In this document: positions 45,331 to 56,200 of the stretch, piece after piece | How the letters are laid out: every line of letters begins with the position of its first letter | Numbering within the stretch: the first letter of the stretch is position 1 | Source of the DNA: Liolophura sinensis | Taxonomy: Eukaryota; Mollusca; Polyplacophora; Chitonida; Chitonidae | Assembly: GCF_032854445.1 (NCBI RefSeq) | Contig: NC_088307.1 | Span: 20,596,017 to 20,660,016, forward strand | Direction: 5' to 3' | Length of the DNA: 64,000 nucleotides | The notes under the pieces: generated by a model | The model's input: only the letters and a program-made list of their open reading frames with translations | What the model was told of the DNA's origin: nothing | The model's database searches: none | Made by a program: the position numbers and the translations under genes

Positions 45331-48052
45331 ATGGCACAAACAAGAGCTTTACCTCAAAGCAAAGAAGCATTATTGAAGTCCTACACAAAACGCCTCAAAG
45401 ACGATGTTAGGTCGATGCTGGACAACTTCACTGAAATCATCAAGCTGGCCCGGGTAAATCTTAGGACAATACAGGCGTTTGTCACCGTCTTATAAGTGAA
45501 ATATTCCTCAGTACGGCATGTCACATCAATCAAATAAACAAATACAGACGTTTGTGTACTCTGTTTTGGATACAGAGTGTAGTTGTGTTTTTGAAATGGT
45601 TCAAAATTTGTACAAAAAAAAAATTTAATTCAGTTTACAGCTTTGGGTCATAACCTGTTGATGATTTTGCTCTGTCAAAGAGATAACCTGTTAAAGAATA
45701 AACTCTAATGTGATAATACATTTCAAGCCTCACCTGGCCTATTTTCTCTAAACATTACCCAAGAATTTTTTCATGTTATTTGATTAATTCTTCAAAAAAA
45801 ATCAAACAAAGTACTTTAGAAACATTCCTGGATCCAACGCTGGTATTAGTTTCACCGTAACACAGATAACAGACTGACAGTTCATCTAGATGGACTAGTT
45901 TTAGCAGTTAAAGTGAAAGACAGCACCTGACTAATGCTTATGTCCCCTGAAAGACTACCATTCAAAGTATCTTAAACCAGCATTTAATATTTGTTTCAAT
46001 TTTTTTCAACCTAGTAAAAGTTTAGCGAAACTTCGTTGTCGCACAGCTTCTTCAGCATGTGGGCCCTGTTTAAATAACCTACAGATACACAGAGTTTAGG
46101 TCGTAGCCACTGAAGGGGTTGTGATGGTGAATTTGATCTAAGCACCACTAAGGCTGATCTAGGCATACGACTGTCGCTAGATTTTATGCTTCAGTTTTGT
46201 ATTGGTAGGTTCTAAGATAACAGCAGTGCTGACCTAGTTATTGCAGGCGCCAGATAAACCACCTCGGCTTGAACACGACGTTTTAATTATTTTACTGTAT
46301 TTTATAAAAGAAAACAAAAAATGTCCTGTTTGCGAGAAAGTCTAATAAATTCAGAGAAAAAAAAATTATATCTTTTAATGATTCGATGTATTTTATCATA
46401 AGATTTAGTTAATTTTAAGAGTTGTCCAGTGAGATGGCATCTTCTCATTCTAAGTGACTATGTGTAACTAATATTACAGATCCTGAAATTTGGCCAAGTT
46501 GTGAAAAGTGCTGAAGAATTAAAGTTAAAACTCGCGTTGGATGGTGTAATTTTCCTGGTTTTAGTTCAAACAGTAGGTACTATAAAGATAGTATCCTGTT
46601 GCAAAAAAAATGTAGGATTCAACTGTACACCAAGAGTAATGCTGAAATTTTTAAACTGACCATAACATTTATATTTCTAAAATGAGAACATTGCTTTTGT
46701 TTATATATCTCCGGCCATATGTGGGAAGGTCTGCAGCAACCTGAGAATGGTCGTGGGTTTCCCCCGGGCTGTGCCCGGTTTCCACTCACCATAAGGCTGG
46801 CCGCCATGGCATCAGTGAAATATTGTTGAGTACGGTGTAAAACACCAATCAAATAAATAAATATATTGTTTATATATGTGCAGATAGAGGAAGACAGTCA
46901 GCTGAGCAAAGCCACCCAGTCAGAACAGGACCAGTACGAGATGCAAGTGCGAGCAGCCAACATTGTGAGTCAAATACTCAGTAATAACCACAGGTCAATT
47001 TCGAAAACTTATTCTGTTTCGCATAACGTGTTTGTACATGTATACAAAGATTGGGGTATAAAGCCGTATGATGCTGGCTTCCTCTCCGGGAAGCTCTGAC
47101 AGCAACCTGCATATGGTTGTGGGTTTCCCTTGGACTCTGCACGGTTTCCTCCCACCATAATGCCCGCCATCGTCGTATAAGTGAATTATTCTTCAGTACG
47201 GCGTAAAACATGAATCAAATAAATCATTAATAAGGCCATACGACAACTTTATCCATAAGAAAACTTGCAAAAGAACGATTTCTGCAATTTGGTTGGATGC
47301 TGTTTTTTTTTTTTCTTTTTTTCTGTATAATAGGAACTTTTTACATTCAGAAGGATAATTCTGAAATTCTCAGTGTATTTAAAAAAAATACCCATACAAG
47401 GATCAAATCCATTCTGGGATTCATACTGTGTTTGTGATATTCAGAAGTATCAGTTAATATATCCATTGCTTACTGTTATCACTTTGTTGTTTTAAGTTGC
47501 ACATTTAAGCCTAATACCTGTTCATGCATGTATATTAGATATACATATATTAGATATACATGTATATGGGATATATTTCAAAGCTTTCTTGATAGCATGG
47601 ATATTATCTGAGCTGAAAGTGCTAAATTATGCCAGAAATGGTCAGAAATATTAAATCAAACATATTCAGTGTCAAAAGTGAAATTTTTAATGGTGTGAAC
47701 ACATTTTCACTCTCTTGTTTTGTGCTATTTATACCTGTAGCTGAATTTGGGTCACAAACTTCATTATAACTGAACAAAAAAAAAGTTTACCTTTATTTGA
47801 CCATGATCTTTGATCTTTCTAATTGTTTTGCAGGTAAGAGCTGGCGAATCTTTGATGAAGCTTGTGTCAGATATTAAACAGTATCTCATACTGAATGACT
47901 TCCCATCCAACAATGAATCCATTTCACAGAGGACAAATCTTTATAAACGTTTGCAGGCAGATATGGACACCAAACTGATGCTACTCCGCGACGAAATGGC
48001 GTTAGAACTTTACGACCTTGAAGAGGAGTATTATTCCTCGACTTGTAAATGA
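45331..48052 (+). CDS. MED22: Mediator complex subunit 22 (Surf5)
   Basis: Complete in three coding exons: 45331-45453, 46884-46964, 47834-48052; 423 nt, 140 aa, the length of the short human isoform. MED22 is a helical subunit of the Mediator head module that links activators to RNA polymerase II. The protein starts [20 protein letters not shown], continues [20 protein letters not shown], then [40 protein letters not shown] and [20 protein letters not shown], and ends [17 protein letters not shown]. Nearly every block follows human MED22. All introns are phase 0. It is divergent to RPL7A, as in vertebrates. Confidence 0.97.
45480..45545 (+). mobile_element. Nin-DC-like SINE, tail only, MED22 intron 1
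   Basis: CACCGTCTTATAAGTGAAAT to AATCAAATAAACAAATA. Confidence 0.7.
46710..46863 (+). mobile_element. Nin-DC-like SINE, 3' part, just before MED22 exon 2
   Basis: From CTCCGGCCATATGTGGGAAG to the tail, ending about 20 bp before the exon at 46884, so it forms part of the region where the acceptor and branch site must lie. Confidence 0.9.
47069..47231 (+). mobile_element. Nin-DC-like SINE, 3' part, MED22 intron 2
   Basis: ATGCTGGCTTCCTCTCCGGG to AAATAAATCATTAA; about 100 bp after exon 2. Confidence 0.9.
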
Positions 48053-48455
48053 ACGGAAAGATCTTTTGAAGATTGTGGTCATCAAAAGAAAACAAAGATT
48101 TGGTGTCAGACTTTGTGAAGTCTGAACTCGCGATGATGAACGTACTGAAAGAACAGTGCTTAAGAGGGATTATCGAAAGCCAACAGACACGGCTTGTGTG
48201 AGGCTGATTTGCTGTTTTTGTTGAAATGTAAAGTCACAGGTTTCTTTGATTTTGCATTCAGTCTGCAGTTTCAGTTCAGGGCTGAAGACAACATCAGCAG
48301 CTTCTGTTATTGCATGCCAAGGATTTTTCAGTGTAACTTGCCTACCATGAGAAAATTGTGGTGTACTATTTGACACGAAAAGGAACTTGTCTCAATTCTC
48401 AAACTTGATGCACCCTTAACTGAACATCAACTTTTAAAAGTTTTTGTGTCAAGTG

Positions 48456-48602
48456 TTTGCATGTTGAAGCCCCATTTGAAACTTGATGTCGTAACTCAGT
48501 ATGCAGTGTCAGGTTTCCTTAAAGATGTAGTGTCTACACCAAAACTTGACACTGTGTTTCAAAAGTCAACGTTGAGTTTTAAATGGGGCTGTGACATGCA
48601 AA
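48456..48602. repeat. Imperfect inverted repeat downstream of MED22
   Basis: Arms 48456-48484 (TTTGCATGTTGAAGCCCCAT and on) and 48574-48602 (ending AAATGGGGCTGTGACATGCA plus AA) are complementary at about 24 of 29 positions. It lies in the probable 3' UTR. It could be a small DNA transposon remnant or an RNA hairpin. Confidence 0.7.
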
Positions 48603-49158
48603 AGGTAGACACACAAAGGTTTATCTGTAGCTGTAAGTCAGGGCCCAGTTGTTCAGGTGTATTAGCTAATACTGGTATTAAGTCATGTTTTATATTTACA
48701 ATTTTAGCCAAACCCAGCATCCACTGCAGTTCTCCAAAGTCAAAGTATAACAGCAGCAGTTGTCATATTTTATACACTGGTACACAATTTTATTTAGTGC
48801 TGAGCACAAAATTAAAGGCTTGGCTTAAAATTACATCTGGTATTAAGTCTTAAAGCAGTTTTAAACAAGCGGGTGAAGGTTGTTGGGTTATGCTGGACAC
48901 CATTAATCTCAATGCGGCCGATGGTTTAGATTGATTCGTGTTTAAATGTTGTATTTAAGAATATTTCACTCATAACAGCACTGTTCATTTTCATGAGTGA
49001 AGTAAACCTCAATGCAGTGAGTACCATATTCTCTGTCTATCTTCGGCCAATAACATACTTGATCATCAGTGGGCGTCAAAGAAGCAGGCCATATCCATCT
49101 TATGAGTGTGTTTGACCATGGTAAACAGCTATAAAAACACCTGCTCTTTTGGCACATG

Positions 49159-49367
49159 CCCTAAAAAGATTTCGTCCACAAAATTGCATTATTAGAGGCA
49201 AATAAATAAATGTCACAAAATATTTTTGGTGCTGAAAACTTTCCACTGGAATACCACCCATGTTCCAAGCAAACCTCAAAACACCTTTCTAAACTCAGTG
49301 GAACTTTCAGAATTAGGAAAAATGGGCAATTTAGTCATGGATGAAATTTATGGTCATTTAAGGTAAC
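49159..49367. mobile_element. MITE-like family M3, copy
   Basis: CCCTAAAAAGATTTCGTCCA to ATGGTCATTTAAGGTAA, with the internal block TTTTTGGTGCTGAAAA shared by the other copies. Confidence 0.68.
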
Positions 49368-49444
49368 TGACAAATAATGCAAAATATGAGGCACAGATTT
49401 CACCCGCTGAGTATTTTAGAACATGATCAAAGTGTATGGGATTG

Positions 49445-49797
49445 GCCTGGATAGTTCGTGGAGCTTCTGCTTCGGGAGCGGTAGATCCAGGGTCAGTCCT
49501 GGGTTGAGTCACACCTAAGACCTTAAAAGAGGAAGTTTTGACTTCCTGACTCGGCATTCAGCATGAAGGGGATAGTGCAACAACTAATTGACCCCTATCA
49601 GTTTAATGGCTCGAGCGGGGCGGCTTACTTGCCTTCAGTAATGGGTCTCAATGAAGCAGCACTAGATACAAGAGCAGTGGAAATCCTTCCTGCAACAAGG
49701 AGGCACATTACATGCACTCTAAGGATTCCTTCGTTGTCATATGACTGAAAAATTGTTAAGTACGACGTTAAACCCCACACACTCACTCAATCAAAGT
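49445..49797 (+). mobile_element. Third SINE family (S3), copy 1
   Basis: About 350 bp. It contains GGTAGATCCAGGGTCAGTCC, GTTGAGTCACACCTAAGACC, ATGAAGCAGCACTAGATACA and the 3' end TATGACTGAAAAATTGTTAA plus GTACGACGTTAAACCCC. The short 84-100 bp open frames inside are incidental. Confidence 0.82.
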
Positions 49798-49894
49798 GTA
49801 TGCCATATTGCTGGAAAGAAAGTGATCTCAAATAAACATCATGTAAAACTATGTAACAGATGACCCTATGAGAGTTTTTGACCATTTACTGCTA

Positions 49895-50171
49895 CCCAAA
49901 TGACGGTGAGAGCATGCTCCTCAAAGTCGGAAGACCTCAGGATCAAACCCGGGTTGGGTTATACCAAACTGCCTAACATGGCACGCAGCACTGAGAGGTC
50001 AGAGAAAGGAAACAGGGCCAGTTGGCTTGGTGTCCATATAATGTGACTGGGTGGGGTCTCTTGTCTGGTGTCGTCGGCATGATACTTCAGGCATGGACTC
50101 GCCCTGCCACAAGAAGATATATGTACATATGTGCTCCCCGTCGTCATATGACTGAAAAATTGTGAAGTACA
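49895..50171 (+). mobile_element. SINE family S2, plus copy
   Basis: Head-like GAGCATGCTCCTCAAAGTCG, then GGATCAAACCCGGGTT; 3' end GTCATATGACTGAAAAATTG plus TGAAGTACA, linking S2 with the S3 3' end. Confidence 0.72.
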
Positions 50172-50177
50172 ATGGTA

Positions 50178-50272
50178 TTTATTTATTTATTGGTATTTTG
50201 GTATGGTGATTGGTATTTTACGCCATACTCATGAATATTTCACTTGTATGATGGCGACCAGCATTATGGTGG
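50178..50272 (-). mobile_element. Nin-DC-like SINE, 3' part
   Basis: TTTATTTATTTATTGGTATT to GACCAGCATTATGGTGG, placed between copies of other SINE families. Confidence 0.85.
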
Positions 50273-50442
50273 AAGTCCTCGGTAGGAAATGAACCTAGAT
50301 CTGGGTGACTGGAGGAAAACCTGTCAAATCAACTCTGTACACCAGAGCGTGGTTATACTGGAATGTTTGTGTACTTGAACTTCCTTGAGAAAGGGCAAAC
50401 TTTGTGTTTAGGCAGGAACATCTCTCCATTATCACCTGCCCC

Positions 50443-50806
50443 GATAGCACAGTCAGAGCGTCCTCTTCAGGAGCAGCACATCCAGGATCAATCCTGGGTC
50501 GAGTCACACCCAAGATTTCAAAAGAGGAAGTTGTACACTTCGATTGGCGTTCAGCATGAAGAGGATAGTGCAATGACTGGTTGACCCGTATCAGTATAAT
50601 GGCTCAGGCGGTGCAGCTCAGCCTTCGGTAAGGCGTCTGAGTGAAGCAGCATTAGATAAAAGAGCGGTGGAACTCTGTCCTGAAACAACGAGGCACATTA
50701 CATGCACACTAAGGATTCCTTCGTCATCATATGACCACATTCAGTCATATGACTGAAAAATTGTTAAGTACGACGTTAAACCCCAAGCAAGCACTCACTT
50801 ACTCTC
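50443..50806 (+). mobile_element. Third SINE family (S3), copy 2
   Basis: CGATAGCACAGTCAGAGCGT head with GGATCAATCCTGGGTCG, body and 3' end as in the copy at 49445; ends GTTAAACCCCAAGCAAGC. Confidence 0.84.
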
Positions 50807-50809
50807 TCC

Positions 50810-51930
50810 ATTATCCACAATGCATGGTCCCTTCAATGGTTAGAAAAATATTCCTGGTAGATATTTTTCAACAATTTAACTCCAAAAAAAGGTGAAACAA
50901 AAACTGTGATAATTTCGTTTTACACTGAATGAAATGCATGTATATTTCAACAATTCAAAACATATGGGAATGACAACACATTTACAACTTGCCTACTTCG
51001 GTTGAAGTCTAAAATATAAAATGTGTATACCATATATCACAGGTATGGGCAATTTATCACAGACTGGCAAAAATACATGTACATAAAAATGAAAGAAATC
51101 TGAAATATCTGGTTTATTAAGTTGTGCTAAGAACAGAAATTATATAAACAAGCAACAACAATAGTTGGAACTAAACATATATATATATATATATGTCCTC
51201 GATCTAACGGCAAAGAAATTAACTAAAATTGCATGTATATGTTTGATGATTTGAAATTTTAATAATAAAATTTAAAGAAAATATGCATTAACAGTGTTGT
51301 CATGAATATGAATTTTGCACGTAAATTTAAATTTCAAGGCTATCACAGATATTAGAAAAACAAACCTGAACAAAACCTATCAGTGTTTCAAGTTTAAGAC
51401 ACTACAAAAATCATAAATTTGTAAACCCACAATAAACTAAGTGTAAATATCTATAACAGAAAAGATGAGTAACGAGAGATTCATGTCAAATGTATCACAT
51501 TTCCTAACAATGATAAACCTAAATCATTCTGAGTTTGACAGATAAAAAATAATGGTGAGAAAAATGGGGAAATAATGTAAGATAACTGTCAGACATTATA
51601 GTATTATCACACACTTAATTTCTAAAAATTTGCTGAAATATTTGGTCATGGTATTAAAGCCGGTGTGCAAAAAAAAAAAAAAAAAGGCTCTATAGCCACA
51701 GTTACATTAGCATGAAATTGCCAAACTACAAAACACTGTTCAACAGTTCACTAATTTATGACTGCTTGTCTTCACACCGCTAGCATTCCTAGTAGTCCAA
51801 TCAGTAGATCTATTGTTTCATTGGCCACCGGGCTGCACAAAATTCCACCTGTCACAGCGGGTATTAGTATGCATCTAACCCAGCAATTTCCCTTTCTGTT
51901 CACATGGACGAAAACAGTGAACTAAACCAA
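50810..51930. other. AT-rich intergenic spacer
   Basis: No coding exon or repeat family recognised apart from a short TA run near 51177-51195 and an A run at 51669. Confidence 0.4.
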
Positions 51931-51933
51931 ACT

Positions 51934-52350
51934 GTTCTAGTGTAACTGCTGGTTGAACAGTTTCATACTCAGTTTCAGTTTCACTGAGGCAGCCTCAAGC
52001 CTCCAAATTTATGTAGTGTAACTGCTGGTTGAACAGTTTCATGCTCAGTTTCAGTTTCATTGAGGCAGCCTCAAGCCTCCAAATTTATGTAGTGTAACTG
52101 CTGGTTGAATAATTTCATACTCAGTTTCAGTTTCATTGAGGCAGCCTCAAGCCTCCAAATTTATGTAGTGTAACTGCTGGTTGAATAATTTCATACTCAG
52201 TTTCAGTTTCACTGAGACAGCCTCAAGCCTCCAAATTTAAGTAGTCTAACTGCTGGTTGAACAGTTTCATGCTCAGTTTCAGTTTCATTGAGGCAGCCTC
52301 AAGCCTCCAAATTTATGTAGTGTAACTGCTGGTTGAATAATTTCATACAT
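51934..52350. repeat. About 76-bp minisatellite, 5-6 copies
   Basis: Unit AGTGTAACTGCTGGTTGAAC plus AGTTTCATACTCAGTTTCAG plus GAGGCAGCCTCAAGCCTCCA; includes the palindromic GAGGCAGCCTC. Confidence 0.93.
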
Positions 52351-52685
52351 ATCACTTTTTGCTCAATTCGATGTATTCCATGGCTGTAATACATGGTCTG
52401 CAGCATCACCTTCATCATTTACAAGTACATATGTATAACAGTTAACCTCTAGAGATCCCACAGGCTGCTGGCAGACCTTCCCACGAATGACCAGAAAGCG
52501 AGCCAGTGTGAGTTTGACTTTAACTCAGTCACCACATTTGTGTGTGGCTCCAGAGTCGATGCGAAGCGCTTATATTACCTGTGGCCACTTCTGACAATCA
52601 GAAAAGTGTATCACTTAAAGTGGCTACCTGTTTACCGATAATCATTTACTCAGAATGGGCCAAGACAGCCTCAGAATTTAAAATT

Positions 52686-52883
52686 ACTGTAATTCTTCAA
52701 CCTTTCCCCATGCTTGCAAAGGTGTTTATTCAAGCATATTCTAAAGGCATTTTTCTGTGTTGACTCATATGAAGCCCTGACACTGACCAATCCAACCAAT
52801 GTAGTTTTATATCCAAATTCAATGTGCATAACGTGCACTGAAAGTTACTCTTTCATATGTGAAAAGGTTGAGGAATTAGGGTA
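52686..52883. mobile_element. MITE-like family M1, best copy
   Basis: Begins TAATTCTTCAACCTTTCCCC and ends CATATGTGAAAAGGTTGAGG plus AATTAGGG; about 198 bp with terminal inverted repeats of about 25 bp and no open frame. Confidence 0.78.
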
Positions 52884-53249
52884 TGTCTGAAGTGACTGTC
52901 TGCAAAGTGGCAAGAGAAAAATGTTCTGGCCTATTTTTTTTTTAGTCAATTTGTCACTTTCTAGGTACATATACATGTACACGTAAATCTCTGTGAGCGT
53001 ATTTGATTCAGCATATTTGATTGCTGATAGATGTACAAGTACGTTGTGATGTTATGAGCAATATGTAAAACATAAAAGATTCTTCCCTCTGAAATATGTC
53101 AGCTGTTTCCAGTTTTTGTCACATTACTTGTTTAACTTGGAATAATATCTTTCACACATACATGAAGACAGAGTATGAAAAACCACAATATTCAAATTAA
53201 TAAGATTATAAGCATTCCCATTGGTGGATTTGAATAAAGCTCATGTAGC

Positions 53250-56200
53250 TCATTGGACAGCTGTGGCTGCTTTGGCTTTGGTCAGCTCCTCAGGGAAGGC
53301 TAGTGATGTCAAAGAAACATTTTTTCCTGCCGGAGAGGGGCCCAGAGCTTGGATTGTTGCTTCACATGGGCCCATGATGTCCTGGGGAGAGCAATCATAA
53401 AACACTTTATAATATTAGACAACACACATATATATTTAAGATCCTTATACATAAATATACTGTAAATCTTCAACCTTTCAATCAATAAAGCACTTCTTTT
53501 TTTTTCAGAATAATTTATGCATACAAGAACTTTTGTTTTGAAAATGACACTAAAAATGATTTGCTTGTGTCATAAAATATGCAAACTTCATAAAACTCTG
53601 CCAATTATTTCTCTATACCCCATGATTTTCTCAAAACGTTTCAATATATCGGTTGCAAGGGTGGTGAAAATAATGATATATCTATAAACCATACAAAGTG
53701 TTCATAAATCTAAAGCCATACAGAAAGCAGACCTTGAGAAAATTGGGAAACATTGTCAAAAGTGTACTTTGGTGAGCATTAAGATGCAAGCAGCATTTAG
53801 ATTTTAAGTCTCGCTTAACATTTAATTACTCTTTAAACAACAAGTTCTACAGCTTCAACTACTCACTACCATATGCTAAAACTATAACTAAAACAATGAT
53901 GTATTGGTCAAGGAAAGTCCATGTAACACATGTGACTAATCTGTCGAAGTATATCCATGAGCTTTTGATCTCTTACAAGGATTTCAGCTAAATTCACTGC
54001 GCTCTGAATAAACTACGTACACTGAAGTTTCCTGGACAGACACAAAGCTTACCTTGTTCTCCTTAAAACGTTTCTGAATCTCAGCCAACATGGTTTGGCC
54101 AAATTTTAAGAAGTTCATTTCAGCTTTGATTTCGTCTACAAGCCAAGCACAGAAAGGAAGCATACAAAAGTTAAGCTCTACAACTACATGTAAGACGACA
54201 CTTAAGCCCACACCAATTTAAATTTTTGTCTTACGAGAAGGATAAATCCTTCTTCAATCTCAAACCGGGGGTGGGGGTCGGGGGTGTTGGGAGGATAAAA
54301 ATTACACAGGAAATCATCTAATTTGTGGGAATTGTGGACTGTCCCAGCTATTGTTCCTATTAAAGGCATACATGTATTTATGTACATCCGACAGTAAAAT
54401 CAGATAAAACATTAGGATCAGACAAAATAACAGGATGGATTTAAGCTTGCCCGTAAAACACAAAATTAAAATTGGTGTCGCCTAACATGGAGTTGCACAC
54501 TCCGCATACAAATGTACATAAAGCACACCGTGTGAGATTTATTCTACGCAGCACACATATTCTGATTTCTCTATGTTAATTGTCTTTATGCACCAGGGCC
54601 TAATCCATATGTACATGTATGTTACTTTAGAAGCTGACACCAAGATGATGCTCTTCCAAAATATTAATGCCCTTTTTTTTTTTTTGTAGGCAGATTTATA
54701 CCAATATTAGTCCTTAATTTCAGCCTTCTAATGTGCTCTTCAGAAAAACATGGACTTGGTAGCTAGGCCTGCCTTTAGGAGACACTTGACTACAACACTT
54801 CAGCTCAATACATACAGTACTAAGATTATGAATCATGTCCATTAGGGTAATTACAGTACTCACACAGTACATGAATGATGTACTGTAGCTTAGGTGTGTG
54901 CTTCTGAGGTACATATAAGAACACAGATTTGCAACTAGTGTTTATCTACACATGTAAACATGCAAAAAGGCTAAACAACCACATAAGAACTTGAATTGCA
55001 GTATGTATACTTAAAAAATACAAACACAGCAAAGCCATCAACTTATGGTCATGCAGTATTGCTAGCTCAGAAAGGTCTAAACAGCTGGCAATACTATATG
55101 GAAGTTGCTCAATACTGAGTACCAAGTACATGTACTATGAAGTCAATGGCTGAATGGTACAGTGTAATCATGGACCATACAGAACTGCACAGTTGCCACA
55201 CAGAGCTATGTTCAGTACCGTGTGGTTGTCAGTCACAAAGTAATATGTTGCAACCACACAGTGCATGTACATACACTTCCTGCCCATTCAGTCGCTGTGC
55301 AGCACCACAAAAAAAAAATGCACTGCACGAGGAATGTTCTGCTTAATATGCAAACTGTATGCTAAAAGTTTTACTGCATAAACTACAGAATAAACTACAG
55401 AACAACTAAAGTATTATCATAGAGGGAAAAGCTAAAAAAACACAGACCACCTGAACAGGCCAGAACAGTGTGCCTGAACAAAGCATATGCCGTTGCGGTT
55501 TCCAATGTCTGAGGACAGTTCAAGATCTTGTAACCACAGTTGATTGCTGTCCAGTTACACATGTACGTTAACCCAACAAGGTTTTGTGAAACAGACCCCT
55601 GCCCCCCCCTCCCCCCCAGCTTCAGGATCAGGATCACAAAGCTGTCCTAAACTTAAATGAGAGTCTGTCTTATTCATGACAAACACTAATTTTCAATTCT
55701 TCAACTAAGTATCGAAACAAAAATTCCTTAAATAATTCACTTTTTTAGTACAATAAGTTGTTCTCCAGTTTATACTAAGTCTGACTTTAATATGTCTAAG
55801 ACTGCTTTGTGATCAATTGTCCTAGGGTCATATTTATCAATCAACTTAGGACTTACCCCATAAATAGCAAGTCCTTAAGAAACCAAACTTGTATGAAGAA
55901 AGAACTTGAGGTTAGTACATTGTTCTGCAGGACAAATTTTGAACTTCAATTCTAGAACAAAACATTTCATTTGTAGCTGTACTTGAATTTTTGGCTGAGG
56001 TCTCAAGACATTTGATAAATGCAGCCCCTGGGTTTCAGTATTTTGAGCCAATCCCTCAACAGGTGACAAGCTAACCTACAGCATACACCCTACAACCTAC
56101 CAACTATTGTCTACTTCTGCTCACCTCAATACCAGTAAACATTGCCCTGACCTGTTCCAGAACTGACTGAATATTATTCTCAGTCAGCTCTCTATGTACC

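Noticed and set aside
48446-48853. 135-codon open frame after MED22
   Set aside because: It lies in the probable 3' UTR and overlaps an inverted repeat; no recognisable protein features.
49563-50584. Short open frames on both strands between 49.3 and 50.6 kb
   Set aside because: They fall inside S2 and S3 SINE copies and reappear in each copy.
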